DNA of 64,000 nucleotides, taken from the NCBI GenBank assembly GCA_035606915.1, contig DATNDU010000031.1, positions 1 to 64,000 on the forward strand, in the 5' to 3' direction. This DNA comes from Roseiarcus sp035606915 (GTDB taxonomy: Bacteria; Pseudomonadota; Alphaproteobacteria; Rhizobiales; Beijerinckiaceae). The position numbers and the translations under genes were made by a program. This document shows positions 1 to 7,112 of the stretch, piece by piece. Below the pieces are notes generated by a model, which saw only the letters and a list, made by a program, of their open reading frames with translations, was not told the origin of the DNA and ran no database searches. Each line of letters starts with the position of its first letter. Position 1 is the stretch's first letter.

Positions 1-330
1 GAAGCGGAACGGCTTGACGATGTAATCGTTGGCGCCAGCCTCCAGGCCGATAACGGTGTCGGCGTCGGAATCGCGGCCGGTGAGCAGAATCACCGGCCGG
101 CGAAAGCCTTCGGAGCGCAACATCCGCACCGCTTCGCGGCCGTCCATATCAGGCAGGCCGATGTCCATGATGACGAGATCGGGCGGCGTGTCGGTCACCG
201 AGGCGCGCGCCCCCGCGACGTCGCCCGCCTCGTAGACGACGAATTCCGGATGCAAGCTCAATTGTTCGGCGAGCGCCATCCTGAGATCGCCGTCGTCATC
301 GACGATCAGGATCCGCCTCTTCTGAGTCAT
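1..330 (-). CDS. Response regulator, receiver domain (partial, runs off the window)
   Basis: This is the N-terminal 110 residues of a two-component response regulator; the 3' part, including any output domain, lies beyond base 1. The reading begins MTQKRRILIVDDDGDLR, with the acidic DDD pocket at about residues 11-13. The phospho-acceptor Asp lies in VIMDIGLPDMDG, the conserved Thr in ILLTGRDSDA, and the Lys in DYIVKPF. These are all the residues needed for phosphotransfer. OmpR-type family is likely from the GANDYIVKPF ending, but the DNA-binding domain is not visible. The ATG at 328-330 is the only good start. No histidine kinase partner is in the window, so its signal is unknown. Confidence 0.9.
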   Translation of the reverse strand, partial: MTQKRRILIVDDDGDLRMALAEQLSLHPEFVVYEAGDVAGARASVTDTPPDLVIMDIGLPDMDGREAVRMLRSEGFRRPVILLTGRDSDADTVIGLEAGANDYIVKPFRF

Positions 331-726
331 GGGCCTCCTCGGGCCGGGGTGTCGCGGCTGCGTCCTATGGCCTGATATATAGAGATTTTGCCCGTGCGCC
401 CAGACCCGAAACGTTTTTCCTCGTGAAAACCGGAAAGGCGGCGTCATAGCGGCGCGCTTGGCCGCAGAAACGCCCGGCGGCTCGCTGGCGACCGCGATCG
501 CGAGTTCGCCGATCCGCTCGGCTTCCGGTTGCGCAGCGTGGGGAGAACCATCTTTGCCGATTGCGCACGCATTGGCCCGCTTAACGGGAGGATCGTTGCG
601 TAAGCCGCACCTGTCCTTAACCTTACCGGCGAATTAGCGTTAAAAATGTCTGAACGCCTCTGGCGCAAGATTTGTTAAAATGCATACTATCGCAACGTAT
701 GAGTTTAAAGATTGCGGGGGTTCCCA
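331..726. other. Intergenic region without a supported gene
   Basis: About 390 bases separate the response regulator start from the FeeM-like gene. Short open frames on the minus strand show no recognisable protein character. The segment at 600-700 is locally less GC-rich (several TTAA runs) and probably holds the promoter of the downstream plus-strand gene. No palindrome, terminator or RNA gene stood out. Confidence 0.5.
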
Positions 727-1488
727 TTGCTTGAGCAGCATGAAGCGTCCGCTTTCGCCAAGCGCGTGGCAAGCCTTCTCGAACGTGTGGAATATCGGCG
801 CGCCGATAGTGCGCAAGATAAAGAAGCGATATTCCGCATGCGCTACGAAGCTTATGCGAGAGAAGGCTTTATTGAGCCGAACGGGTCCGGGTTGTTCACC
901 GATGCCGATGACGAATGTCCGAACGCGTGGCTCATCGCGGTGTTCATCGACGGCGCCCTGGCGAGCTCGATCCGTCTGCATATCGCCTCGCGACCGGATC
1001 AGTTTTTGCCGGTGAGCAAGGGTTTTCCAGACATCATCATGCCGCGCCTTGAGGCGGGCGACCTCATCATCGACGCCTCGCGGCAGACGAGCCGCCTCGA
1101 GTTTACCCGCGCCTATCCGTTCCTGCCCTATATCACCATGCGTTCGGCGTTCATCGCCGAGGATCATTTTGGCGGTGATTTCATCACTGCGGCCTGCCGC
1201 CCGGAATACCGCGCCGCATTCCGCCGCATGTACGGCGCGGCGGGCTGGGCGCCGCCGCGGCCGTACCCGCCGCTGACCCCCCTGCAAGCGCTTATGGCCT
1301 ATGATTGCAAGGGGATGCGACACGCCACGCGGACCCGTTATCCGTTCGTGGACTCAACGCCCGAGGAGCAGCGCCGCCTTTTCGGACGCTCCTCCAACGT
1401 CGAGCGCGACCCCTACGAGGAGTTGACCGCCGGTCGGCGCGCGCGCCGCGGCGAGGGCAAACAGCAGTCCACGACATGCGCGGCGTAA
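727..1488 (+). CDS. FeeM-like N-acyl amino acid synthase (GNAT fold)
   Basis: A 253-residue protein resembling the FeeM-type N-acyl amino acid synthase/autoinducer-synthase-like branch of the GNAT superfamily. Known members move an acyl chain from acyl-ACP to an amino acid. Visible support is the RMRYEAYAREGFI segment near residue 38, the pattern D-A-DD-E-C-N-A-W-L about 25 residues later, and LASSIRLHI as the central strand; these are shared with FeeM domain proteins. An in-frame stop sits at 706. TTG 712 has no ribosome site, whereas TTG 727 follows GGGGG at 716-720, so 727 is preferred; no ATG occurs before 838. The last 76 bases overlap the convergent hypothetical gene. The substrate is unknown, and an AHL synthase is a less likely alternative. 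Confidence 0.7.
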   Translation: MLEQHEASAFAKRVASLLERVEYRRADSAQDKEAIFRMRYEAYAREGFIEPNGSGLFTDADDECPNAWLIAVFIDGALASSIRLHIASRPDQFLPVSKGFPDIIMPRLEAGDLIIDASRQTSRLEFTRAYPFLPYITMRSAFIAEDHFGGDFITAACRPEYRAAFRRMYGAAGWAPPRPYPPLTPLQALMAYDCKGMRHATRTRYPFVDSTPEEQRRLFGRSSNVERDPYEELTAGRRARRGEGKQQSTTCAA

Positions 1489-1970
1489 TCGTCGAGGTCG
1501 GGGCCGGATAGCAGCCGCGTGCGCTCGTAATCGTCGCGCCAGCGCACGTAGATCTCGGGGCGAATGAGCAGGCATTGTGCGTCGCCGGCATTGACGGCGT
1601 TGCGTTCGGGATCGCCCGGCGCGCCGAAGCGCGCGACGACCGCGGCCCCGGGATGCTCGGCGCGCCAGCGCCAATGGGCGGCGAATTCGTCGAGGCCGTC
1701 GATGTCGAGCGGGGCGCCGGTGAGCCGCACCCAGCGGCAAAACGCTTCGAACGGCACCCGCTGGCGCCGCGCGGTCAGGCCGGCATAGCCGTAACCTAAA
1801 AAAAGTGCATCCCGTTCGGCGACGAACTCACTGTGGTCGCCCCATAGCGAGAAGCCCGGAGCAGCGCGCCGGGCGCGCGCAAAGTCGCGCCGATCCAGCC
1901 ACGCCAGAACCGGCGCTTGCGCAGGCTGGTAGCGGAAGCCCAGATTTTCTGAAGCAGGCAAGGGTGTCAT
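1413..1970 (-). CDS. Hypothetical protein, 185 aa
   Basis: I do not recognise this protein. It reads MTPLPASENLGFRYQP and is rich in Trp, Arg and acidic residues (CRWVRL, AHWRWRAEHP, YVRWRDDYERTRLL), which suggests a soluble cytosolic protein. No signal peptide, membrane segment or metal motif is visible. ATG 1970 is preferred over GTG 2009 because a run GGGGGGAG directly precedes it. The gene overlaps the end of the FeeM-like gene by 76 bases on the opposite strand, so one of the two C-termini may be mis-called. Codon use resembles its neighbours, which favours a real gene. Confidence 0.6.
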   Translation of the reverse strand: MTPLPASENLGFRYQPAQAPVLAWLDRRDFARARRAAPGFSLWGDHSEFVAERDALFLGYGYAGLTARRQRVPFEAFCRWVRLTGAPLDIDGLDEFAAHWRWRAEHPGAAVVARFGAPGDPERNAVNAGDAQCLLIRPEIYVRWRDDYERTRLLSGPDLDDYAAHVVDCCLPSPRRARRPAVNSS

Positions 1971-2113
1971 CTCCCCCCTTTTCCCACCAAGTTCTTTCGA
2001 TTTCGTCACGCGCTTCGTATGAAATCGGAGCGATCTTGCGCGTTATTCGGCGCCGAACTTCGCGTTAATTTTTTCAGTCTAGCATCGGAAAACAGGACCA
2101 AAGACCCGCAGAA

Positions 2114-4375
2114 ATGTCAAAAGACGGCAGAAACCAGCCAAACAGCGAATTTCTCGGCGATGTGAGAAAGCCGCTGAACGACGCTCTTTATGCGGACAGC
2201 GGCTCTCTCATCGCAGGCGGCGCCATTGTGGTCGTTGTGGCGGTCATCTGCTGGCTGTTGACTCGCGCCACGACGCCTCTCGTCCTGGCAATCACTACTC
2301 TCGCAATTATTGTAGTGCGCATCTATATCGCACGGCAGCGGCAATGGCAATGGCGTAAATGGTACGATTACGCCTTTAAAATGAGCGCACTGGCTTATCT
2401 ATTTTGTAGCGGTATCTTGACGTATTGGGCTTATACTTCTACGAATGAACCTATTATTCTGACAATGACGCTCATTGTCGCGCTGATAAATACAATGAGC
2501 ATTGCTTTGCGTTCCTTTGCGGTGGAGAGCGTCGTGCGCCTCCACGTATTCGGCGTTGTGGCGCCGGTTACACTCGCCTTCGCGCTGCGCGGCGGCTATT
2601 TCTGGGTCGCCGCCGTGACCCAGATCGTGCTCGCGTGGTATGTCGATAAGTCAGCGGCCCGTCTGCGCGGCATATTGCTATCGGAGATAACCTATCGGCG
2701 ACGCTCCGACACCGTGGCGACGCGCTTCCGTTTCGCCATCGACAATATGTCGCACGGCATGTGCATGATCGACAGCCAGATGCGCATCGTCGTCTCCAAC
2801 GCGGAGCTGGCGGAGACTTTCGGTGTGCCGGGCTCGCGCTCGTTGCAGGGAACGCGCTTCAGCGCGCTGGTGCGGCTCGCCCGCCTGCGCGGCACCATGA
2901 ACCACGCCGACGCCGACCGCTTGCTCGCCAGCTTCGAGGCGACCAGCGCCCCCGACAGCGTGGCTCGGCTGGAGGCCCCGGGGCCGAACGGCCGTGTCTA
3001 CGACCTGACCCTCAAGCGTCACGACGAGGGCGGCTGGGTGCTGGTGGTGCAGGACGTCACCGACCAGCGCCGGGCCCGCGAAGCGCTCGACGCGGCGGCG
3101 CGATTCGATTCGATGACCAACCTGCCGAACCGTCGCTCGTTCGAGGAGCGACTCAGCGACGCGTTGATAGCGGCGCGCGGCCACGACAGGCGCACCGAGG
3201 TGCTGTTTCTCGATCTCGACGGCTTCAAGCAGATCAACGACACGCTCGGCCACAAATTCGGCGACCGCGTGCTTGCGGAATCCGCGCGTCGGCTGCGCGA
3301 GACGACAGGCGACGCCTATGTGTCGCGCTGGGGCGGCGACGAGTTCGTGGTGTTGCGATCCGGCTACGACAACGAGGCGACGATGTGTTTCGCGAAAGCG
3401 CTGATCGCCGATCTGTCGCGGCCGATCTGGATTGAGGGCGCCGAGGTGATCGTCGGCGCCAGCGTCGGCGCCGCCATCTGCATCGGCGGCGCCATCGGCA
3501 TGGACGCGCTCTTGCAGCAGGCGGACATGGCGCTCTACGCCGCCAAACGGGAAAGCCGCGGCACTTGTCGCCTCTACGAGCTCTCGATGAGCGAGCAGGC
3601 GCACGAGCGCCGGCTGCTGGAGCTCGACCTTCAGGCCGCGCTCGCCGCCCGCAACTTCGAGCTGCACTATCAGCCGATCGTCGACATCGAGACCGGCGAA
3701 CTGGTCAGCTTCGAAGCGCTGGCGCGCTGGCGCCATCCGGTGCGCGGCGCCGTGTCGCCCGATATTTTCGTGCGCGTGCTCGAAGACCTTAACCTGATGA
3801 ACGCCTTCGGCGCCTGGGCGCTGCAACGGGCGTGCGAGGACGAGGCGAAATGGCCGCTGCCGGTGCGGGTCGGCGTCAATGTCTCGACGCGGCAGATCGA
3901 GACTCTCATCGACAGCGTGCGTCGGGCGCTCGCTGCCTCCGGTCTCGATCCGCGGCGGCTGGAGCTGGAGATCACCGAGACCGCGGCGCTCGCCACCGGC
4001 GACACCGTCCGCCGCACGCTGGAGCAGGTGAGGGCGCTCGGCGTGCGCATCGCCCTCGATGATTTCGGCACCGGCTATTCGAGCCTCAGCCATCTCATGC
4101 AATTGCCGCTCGACAAGGTGAAGATCGACAAAAGCTTCACTCAGCAACTCGGCCGCAGCCGCAAGGCGGACGTGCTGGTCGCCAATATCGCGCGCATCAG
4201 TTCGCAACTCGGCATGCGCGTCACCTTCGAGGGCATCGAGACCACCGAGCAACTCGACCGCGCGCGGGCGCTGGGCGTGCCCGCCGAGGGCCAGGGCTGG
4301 CTGTTCGGCAAGCCGACCGCGTTCGCCGACCTCGACCGCATCTTCGCCATGGAGGCCGAGCAGGCGGTCGCCTGA
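2114..4375 (+). CDS. Membrane-bound PAS-GGDEF-EAL cyclic-di-GMP protein
   Basis: A 753-residue bifunctional-looking c-di-GMP protein. Residues 1-195 hold about six hydrophobic segments (for example LIAGGAIVVVVAVICWLL and YFWVAAVTQIVLAWYV). A PAS-like domain follows at about 200-325 (FRFAIDNMSHGMCMID). The GGDEF domain is at about 330-495 with an intact GGDEF at 407-411 but no RxxD inhibitory site nine residues upstream. The EAL domain is at about 505-753, with EAL at 534-536 and the further catalytic stretches GVNVS, LEITE, LDDFGTGYSS, KIDKSF and FEGIET. Both cyclase and phosphodiesterase motifs are intact, so the net activity cannot be predicted. It is a single gene with its own ATG; no partner is adjacent. 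Confidence 0.93.
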   Translation: MSKDGRNQPNSEFLGDVRKPLNDALYADSGSLIAGGAIVVVVAVICWLLTRATTPLVLAITTLAIIVVRIYIARQRQWQWRKWYDYAFKMSALAYLFCSGILTYWAYTSTNEPIILTMTLIVALINTMSIALRSFAVESVVRLHVFGVVAPVTLAFALRGGYFWVAAVTQIVLAWYVDKSAARLRGILLSEITYRRRSDTVATRFRFAIDNMSHGMCMIDSQMRIVVSNAELAETFGVPGSRSLQGTRFSALVRLARLRGTMNHADADRLLASFEATSAPDSVARLEAPGPNGRVYDLTLKRHDEGGWVLVVQDVTDQRRAREALDAAARFDSMTNLPNRRSFEERLSDALIAARGHDRRTEVLFLDLDGFKQINDTLGHKFGDRVLAESARRLRETTGDAYVSRWGGDEFVVLRSGYDNEATMCFAKALIADLSRPIWIEGAEVIVGASVGAAICIGGAIGMDALLQQADMALYAAKRESRGTCRLYELSMSEQAHERRLLELDLQAALAARNFELHYQPIVDIETGELVSFEALARWRHPVRGAVSPDIFVRVLEDLNLMNAFGAWALQRACEDEAKWPLPVRVGVNVSTRQIETLIDSVRRALAASGLDPRRLELEITETAALATGDTVRRTLEQVRALGVRIALDDFGTGYSSLSHLMQLPLDKVKIDKSFTQQLGRSRKADVLVANIARISSQLGMRVTFEGIETTEQLDRARALGVPAEGQGWLFGKPTAFADLDRIFAMEAEQAVA

Positions 4376-4504
4376 TCGGACGCTCGCCCTCGGTTATCTC
4401 CCCAGGCTGGCGATAGAGGCGCTCCCGGGGCGCGACAGCCGCATGCCGGCATCTTCGGATGCGGGTCGGCGAAGAACGCGCCGATGCGGAACGGACCGCC
4501 AACC

Positions 4505-4530
4505 AAAAAAGGGCGGCCTGGAGGCCGCCC
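4505..4530 (-). terminator. Intrinsic terminator of glnB-glnA
   Basis: A perfect 8-bp stem (GGGCGGCC, loop of 4, GGCCGCCC at 4511-4530) is followed, on the minus strand, by a run of six T (A-run at 4505-4510). It lies 25 bases past the glnA stop codon and faces the right way for glnA. This is a textbook Rho-independent terminator. Confidence 0.9.
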
Positions 4531-4555
4531 CGAACACTCGCGCCAAGCCGAAGGC

Positions 4556-5965
4556 TCAGACGCTGTAGTACATGTCGAACTCGACCGGGTGCGGCGTCAT
4601 CTCGTAGCGCTGCACTTCGGCCATCTTGAGGTCGATGTAGCTGTCGATGAAGTCGTCGTTGAAGACGTCGCCGGCCTTGAGGAAGGCGCGGTCCTTGTCG
4701 AGACTGGCGAGCGCTTCGCGAAGCGAGCCGCAGACGGTCGGGATCTTCTTCAGCTCCTTGGGCGGCAGATCGTAGAGATCCTTGTCCATCGCCGGGCCGG
4801 GGTCGATCTTGTTCTTGATGCCGTCGAGGCCCGCCATCAGCAACGCCGCGAACGCCAGATAGGGGTTGGCGGCGGGGTCGGGGAAGCGTACCTCGACGCG
4901 CTTCGCCTTCGGGTTCGAGGTCCACGGAATGCGGCAGGAGGCCGAGCGGTTGCGCGCGCTATAGGCGAGCAGCACCGGGGCCTCGTATCCCGGCACCAGC
5001 CGCTTGTAGCTGTTGGTCGACGGGTTGGTGAAGCCGTTCAGCGCCTTGGCGTGGCGGATGACGCCGCCGATGTACCACAGACATTCCTGGCTCAGGTCGG
5101 CGTATTTGTTGCCGGCCATCACCGGCTTGCCGTCGCGCCAGATCGACTGGTGGACATGCATGCCGGAGCCGTTGTCGCCGTAGACCGGCTTCGGCATGAA
5201 AGTCGCGGTCTTGCCGTAGCTCTGGGCGACCATGTGAATGCAGTATTTATAGATCTGCATGTGGTCGGCCATCATGGTCAGCGGGCCGAACTTGAGCCCC
5301 AACTCATGCTGGGCGGAGGCGACTTCGTGGTGGTGCTTTTCGACCACCGCGCCCATGTCGGCCATCGCCTTCAGCATCTCGCCGCGCATGTCCTGGCCGG
5401 AATCCTGCGGCGGCACCGGGAAATAGCCGCCCTTGATGCGCACCCGGTGGGCGAGGTTGCCGCCCTCCATCAGCGCATCGGAATTGGTCGGCAATTCGTT
5501 GGAATCGAGTTGGAAGCCGGTATTGTAGGGATCGGCGCGGAAGCGCACGTCGTCGAAGACGAAGAATTCGGCCTCGGGGCCAAAATACACGGTGTCGCCG
5601 ATTCCCGTCGACTTCAAATAGGCCTCGGCCTTCTTGGCGACGCCGCGGGGATCGCGGTTGTAGGGCTGGCCGCTGGCGGGATCGAGGATGTCGCAGGTCA
5701 CCACCAGCGTCGAGGCGGCGAAAAACGGGTCCATGCACGCCGTCATCGGGTCAGGCATCAGCGTCATGTCGGATTCGTTGATCGCCTTCCAGCCGGCGAT
5801 CGAGGAGCCATCGAACATCAGGCCATCGGCGAAAGCGTCCTCGTCGATCAGCGTCTGGTCGAAGGTGACGTGCTGCCATTTGCCGCGCGGGTCGGTGAAC
5901 CGCAGGTCCACATACTTAACGTCATTGTCCTTGATGTATTTCAGTACGTCGTGCGCGGTCTTCAT
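4556..5965 (-). CDS. glnA: Glutamine synthetase type I
   Basis: ATP-dependent glutamine synthetase (469 aa, the normal length for GS-I), joining ammonium to glutamate in the cytosol as a dodecamer. It starts MKTAHDVLKYIKDNDV. The GS signature MFDGSSIAGW, the metal-binding FGPEAEFFVFD and the ATP/glutamate-binding segment NGSGMHVHQS are all present. The adenylylation site Tyr398 lies in DLYDLPPKE, so it should be of the GlnE-regulated type. It is the distal gene of glnB-glnA, 42 bases after glnB, and is followed by a strong terminator. This is the standard alphaproteobacterial nitrogen-assimilation arrangement, usually controlled by NtrC. Confidence 0.98.
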   Translation of the reverse strand: MKTAHDVLKYIKDNDVKYVDLRFTDPRGKWQHVTFDQTLIDEDAFADGLMFDGSSIAGWKAINESDMTLMPDPMTACMDPFFAASTLVVTCDILDPASGQPYNRDPRGVAKKAEAYLKSTGIGDTVYFGPEAEFFVFDDVRFRADPYNTGFQLDSNELPTNSDALMEGGNLAHRVRIKGGYFPVPPQDSGQDMRGEMLKAMADMGAVVEKHHHEVASAQHELGLKFGPLTMMADHMQIYKYCIHMVAQSYGKTATFMPKPVYGDNGSGMHVHQSIWRDGKPVMAGNKYADLSQECLWYIGGVIRHAKALNGFTNPSTNSYKRLVPGYEAPVLLAYSARNRSASCRIPWTSNPKAKRVEVRFPDPAANPYLAFAALLMAGLDGIKNKIDPGPAMDKDLYDLPPKELKKIPTVCGSLREALASLDKDRAFLKAGDVFNDDFIDSYIDLKMAEVQRYEMTPHPVEFDMYYSV

Positions 5966-6007
5966 TTAGGGCTCCTCGTCTCCCGTTCGCTATGCAACGC
6001 TTGGTTC

Positions 6008-6346
6008 TCAGACGGCGTCCGCGCCGGTCTCGCCGGTGCGGATGCGGATTGCCTCGTCAATCGAGGAGACGAAAATCTTGCCGTCGCCGATGCGCCCGGT
6101 CTGCGCCGCCTTGCGGATCGCCTCTACCGCGCGCGCCAGATTCTCGTCGGCGATGACGACCTCGATCTTCACCTTGGGCAGGAAGTCGACCACATATTCG
6201 GCGCCGCGATAAAGCTCGGTATGGCCCTTCTGCCGTCCGAAACCCTTGGCCTCCAGCACGGTGATGCCCTGCACGCCCGCCTCTTGCAGCGCCTCTTTGA
6301 CCTCATCGAGTTTGAACGGCTTGATAATCGCCTCGATTTTCTTCAT
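6008..6346 (-). CDS. glnB: Nitrogen regulatory protein P-II
   Basis: A 112-residue PII signal transduction protein that senses 2-oxoglutarate and ATP/ADP and steers GlnE, NtrB and other targets. It begins MKKIEAIIKPFKLDEVKEAL. The T-loop is intact, with the uridylylation Tyr51 in ELYRGAEY, and the C-terminal signature reads TGRIGDGKIFV. The ATG at 6346 follows AGGAG. A longer open frame to 6424 adds 26 residues that no PII protein has, so it is rejected. The gene lies immediately upstream of glnA, and co-transcription explains coordinated nitrogen control. Confidence 0.98.
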   Translation of the reverse strand: MKKIEAIIKPFKLDEVKEALQEAGVQGITVLEAKGFGRQKGHTELYRGAEYVVDFLPKVKIEVVIADENLARAVEAIRKAAQTGRIGDGKIFVSSIDEAIRIRTGETGADAV

Positions 6347-6484
6347 GGGCGAAAGGACTCCTCGGTGAAGCCGTAGGCGAGCCGTTGCGGCCTCGCACGC
6401 GACCAAAGCGCGGTCCCTTAGCATTGCTTTTTCGGCCGCGCCACGCCTAGTCCCACAACTCTTTGCCGCAAATATGGGCGCCGG

Positions 6485-6925
6485 TCATACCGTGCTCGCC
6501 GATTCGCCGGAGGCAAACACCCGCCACGCCTGCGTTCCCGCCTTGGCGACGACGACGCGGCCGGACTTGGCGACCGCCACCAGATGGGCGAACACCAGCG
6601 GCTGGCGCCAGGCGTTCGGCCGCGCCGGCGCGCAGACGGCGCGATATTCGTCGACGTCTGCGTCCTCCATGAACAGCACGCCGATGCGGTCGGGGCGCAA
6701 ATGCGCGGGCAGCTTGCGGCTCGTCAGCCACTCGCATTCGAAATCGCGGCAGACCCCGGGGCGCTTGGCGTAGATGCGGCAGCCGGCGGCGCCGCAATTG
6801 CCGCATAGCGGCCCGGCCGGCTTCTTCAACTCTGCGATTTCGAGCGCCGAGCAGCACATGGTGCAGGCGCCGCAGGATTTTCCTAACGCCGCGGCCAATG
6901 TCGTCTCCTCGCGATGGCGGCTCAT
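6485..6925 (-). CDS. YkgJ-family cysteine cluster protein
   Basis: A 146-residue protein of the YkgJ/UPF0153 cysteine-cluster family (putative Zn/Fe-binding proteins of unknown biochemical role). The metal-ligand pattern is visible as CGACTMCC at about residues 19-26, then CGNCGAAGCRIY at 41-52, CRDFECEW at 59-66, and a further Cys in the RAVCAP segment. The ATG at 6925 is unambiguous. It precedes glnB on the same strand with a 138-base gap, so it is probably transcribed separately. No function can be stated beyond likely metal binding. Confidence 0.8.
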   Translation of the reverse strand: MSRHREETTLAAALGKSCGACTMCCSALEIAELKKPAGPLCGNCGAAGCRIYAKRPGVCRDFECEWLTSRKLPAHLRPDRIGVLFMEDADVDEYRAVCAPARPNAWRQPLVFAHLVAVAKSGRVVVAKAGTQAWRVFASGESASTV

Positions 6926-7112
6926 AACGCCGCGCGTCCGGCGGCGGCAAGACGCGGCGGCGAATGAGCGCAGGAAAAAGATTTCCGATTCCGCCCCACA
7001 GCCGCGCCCGTTAAGATCTGCGCCGACGAAGGGCCGGGAATGGGCGGCTGGAGCCGCAAGGCGAGATGCCCTACGCCTATGTGTTCATCGCGCCGGAAGG
7101 CTGTTGAGCCGG

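Noticed and set aside
2678..4252. 524-codon antisense frame over the GGDEF-EAL gene
   Set aside because: The sense protein has all catalytic motifs; the antisense product has none.
4484..6376. 630-codon plus-strand open frame opposite glnA and glnB
   Set aside because: It is antisense to two textbook genes and its translation is Val/Gly/Asp/His-rich without protein motifs; a GC-rich shadow frame.
6347..6440. Possible sigma-54 (NtrC-type) promoter upstream of glnB
   Set aside because: A TGGCGCG word is present, but the matching TTGC element at the correct distance is not; too weak to report.
7020..7112. Short frame ending in PYAYVFIAPEGC before ligD
   Set aside because: No start codon or ribosome site and too short to judge; may be a gene remnant but cannot be supported.
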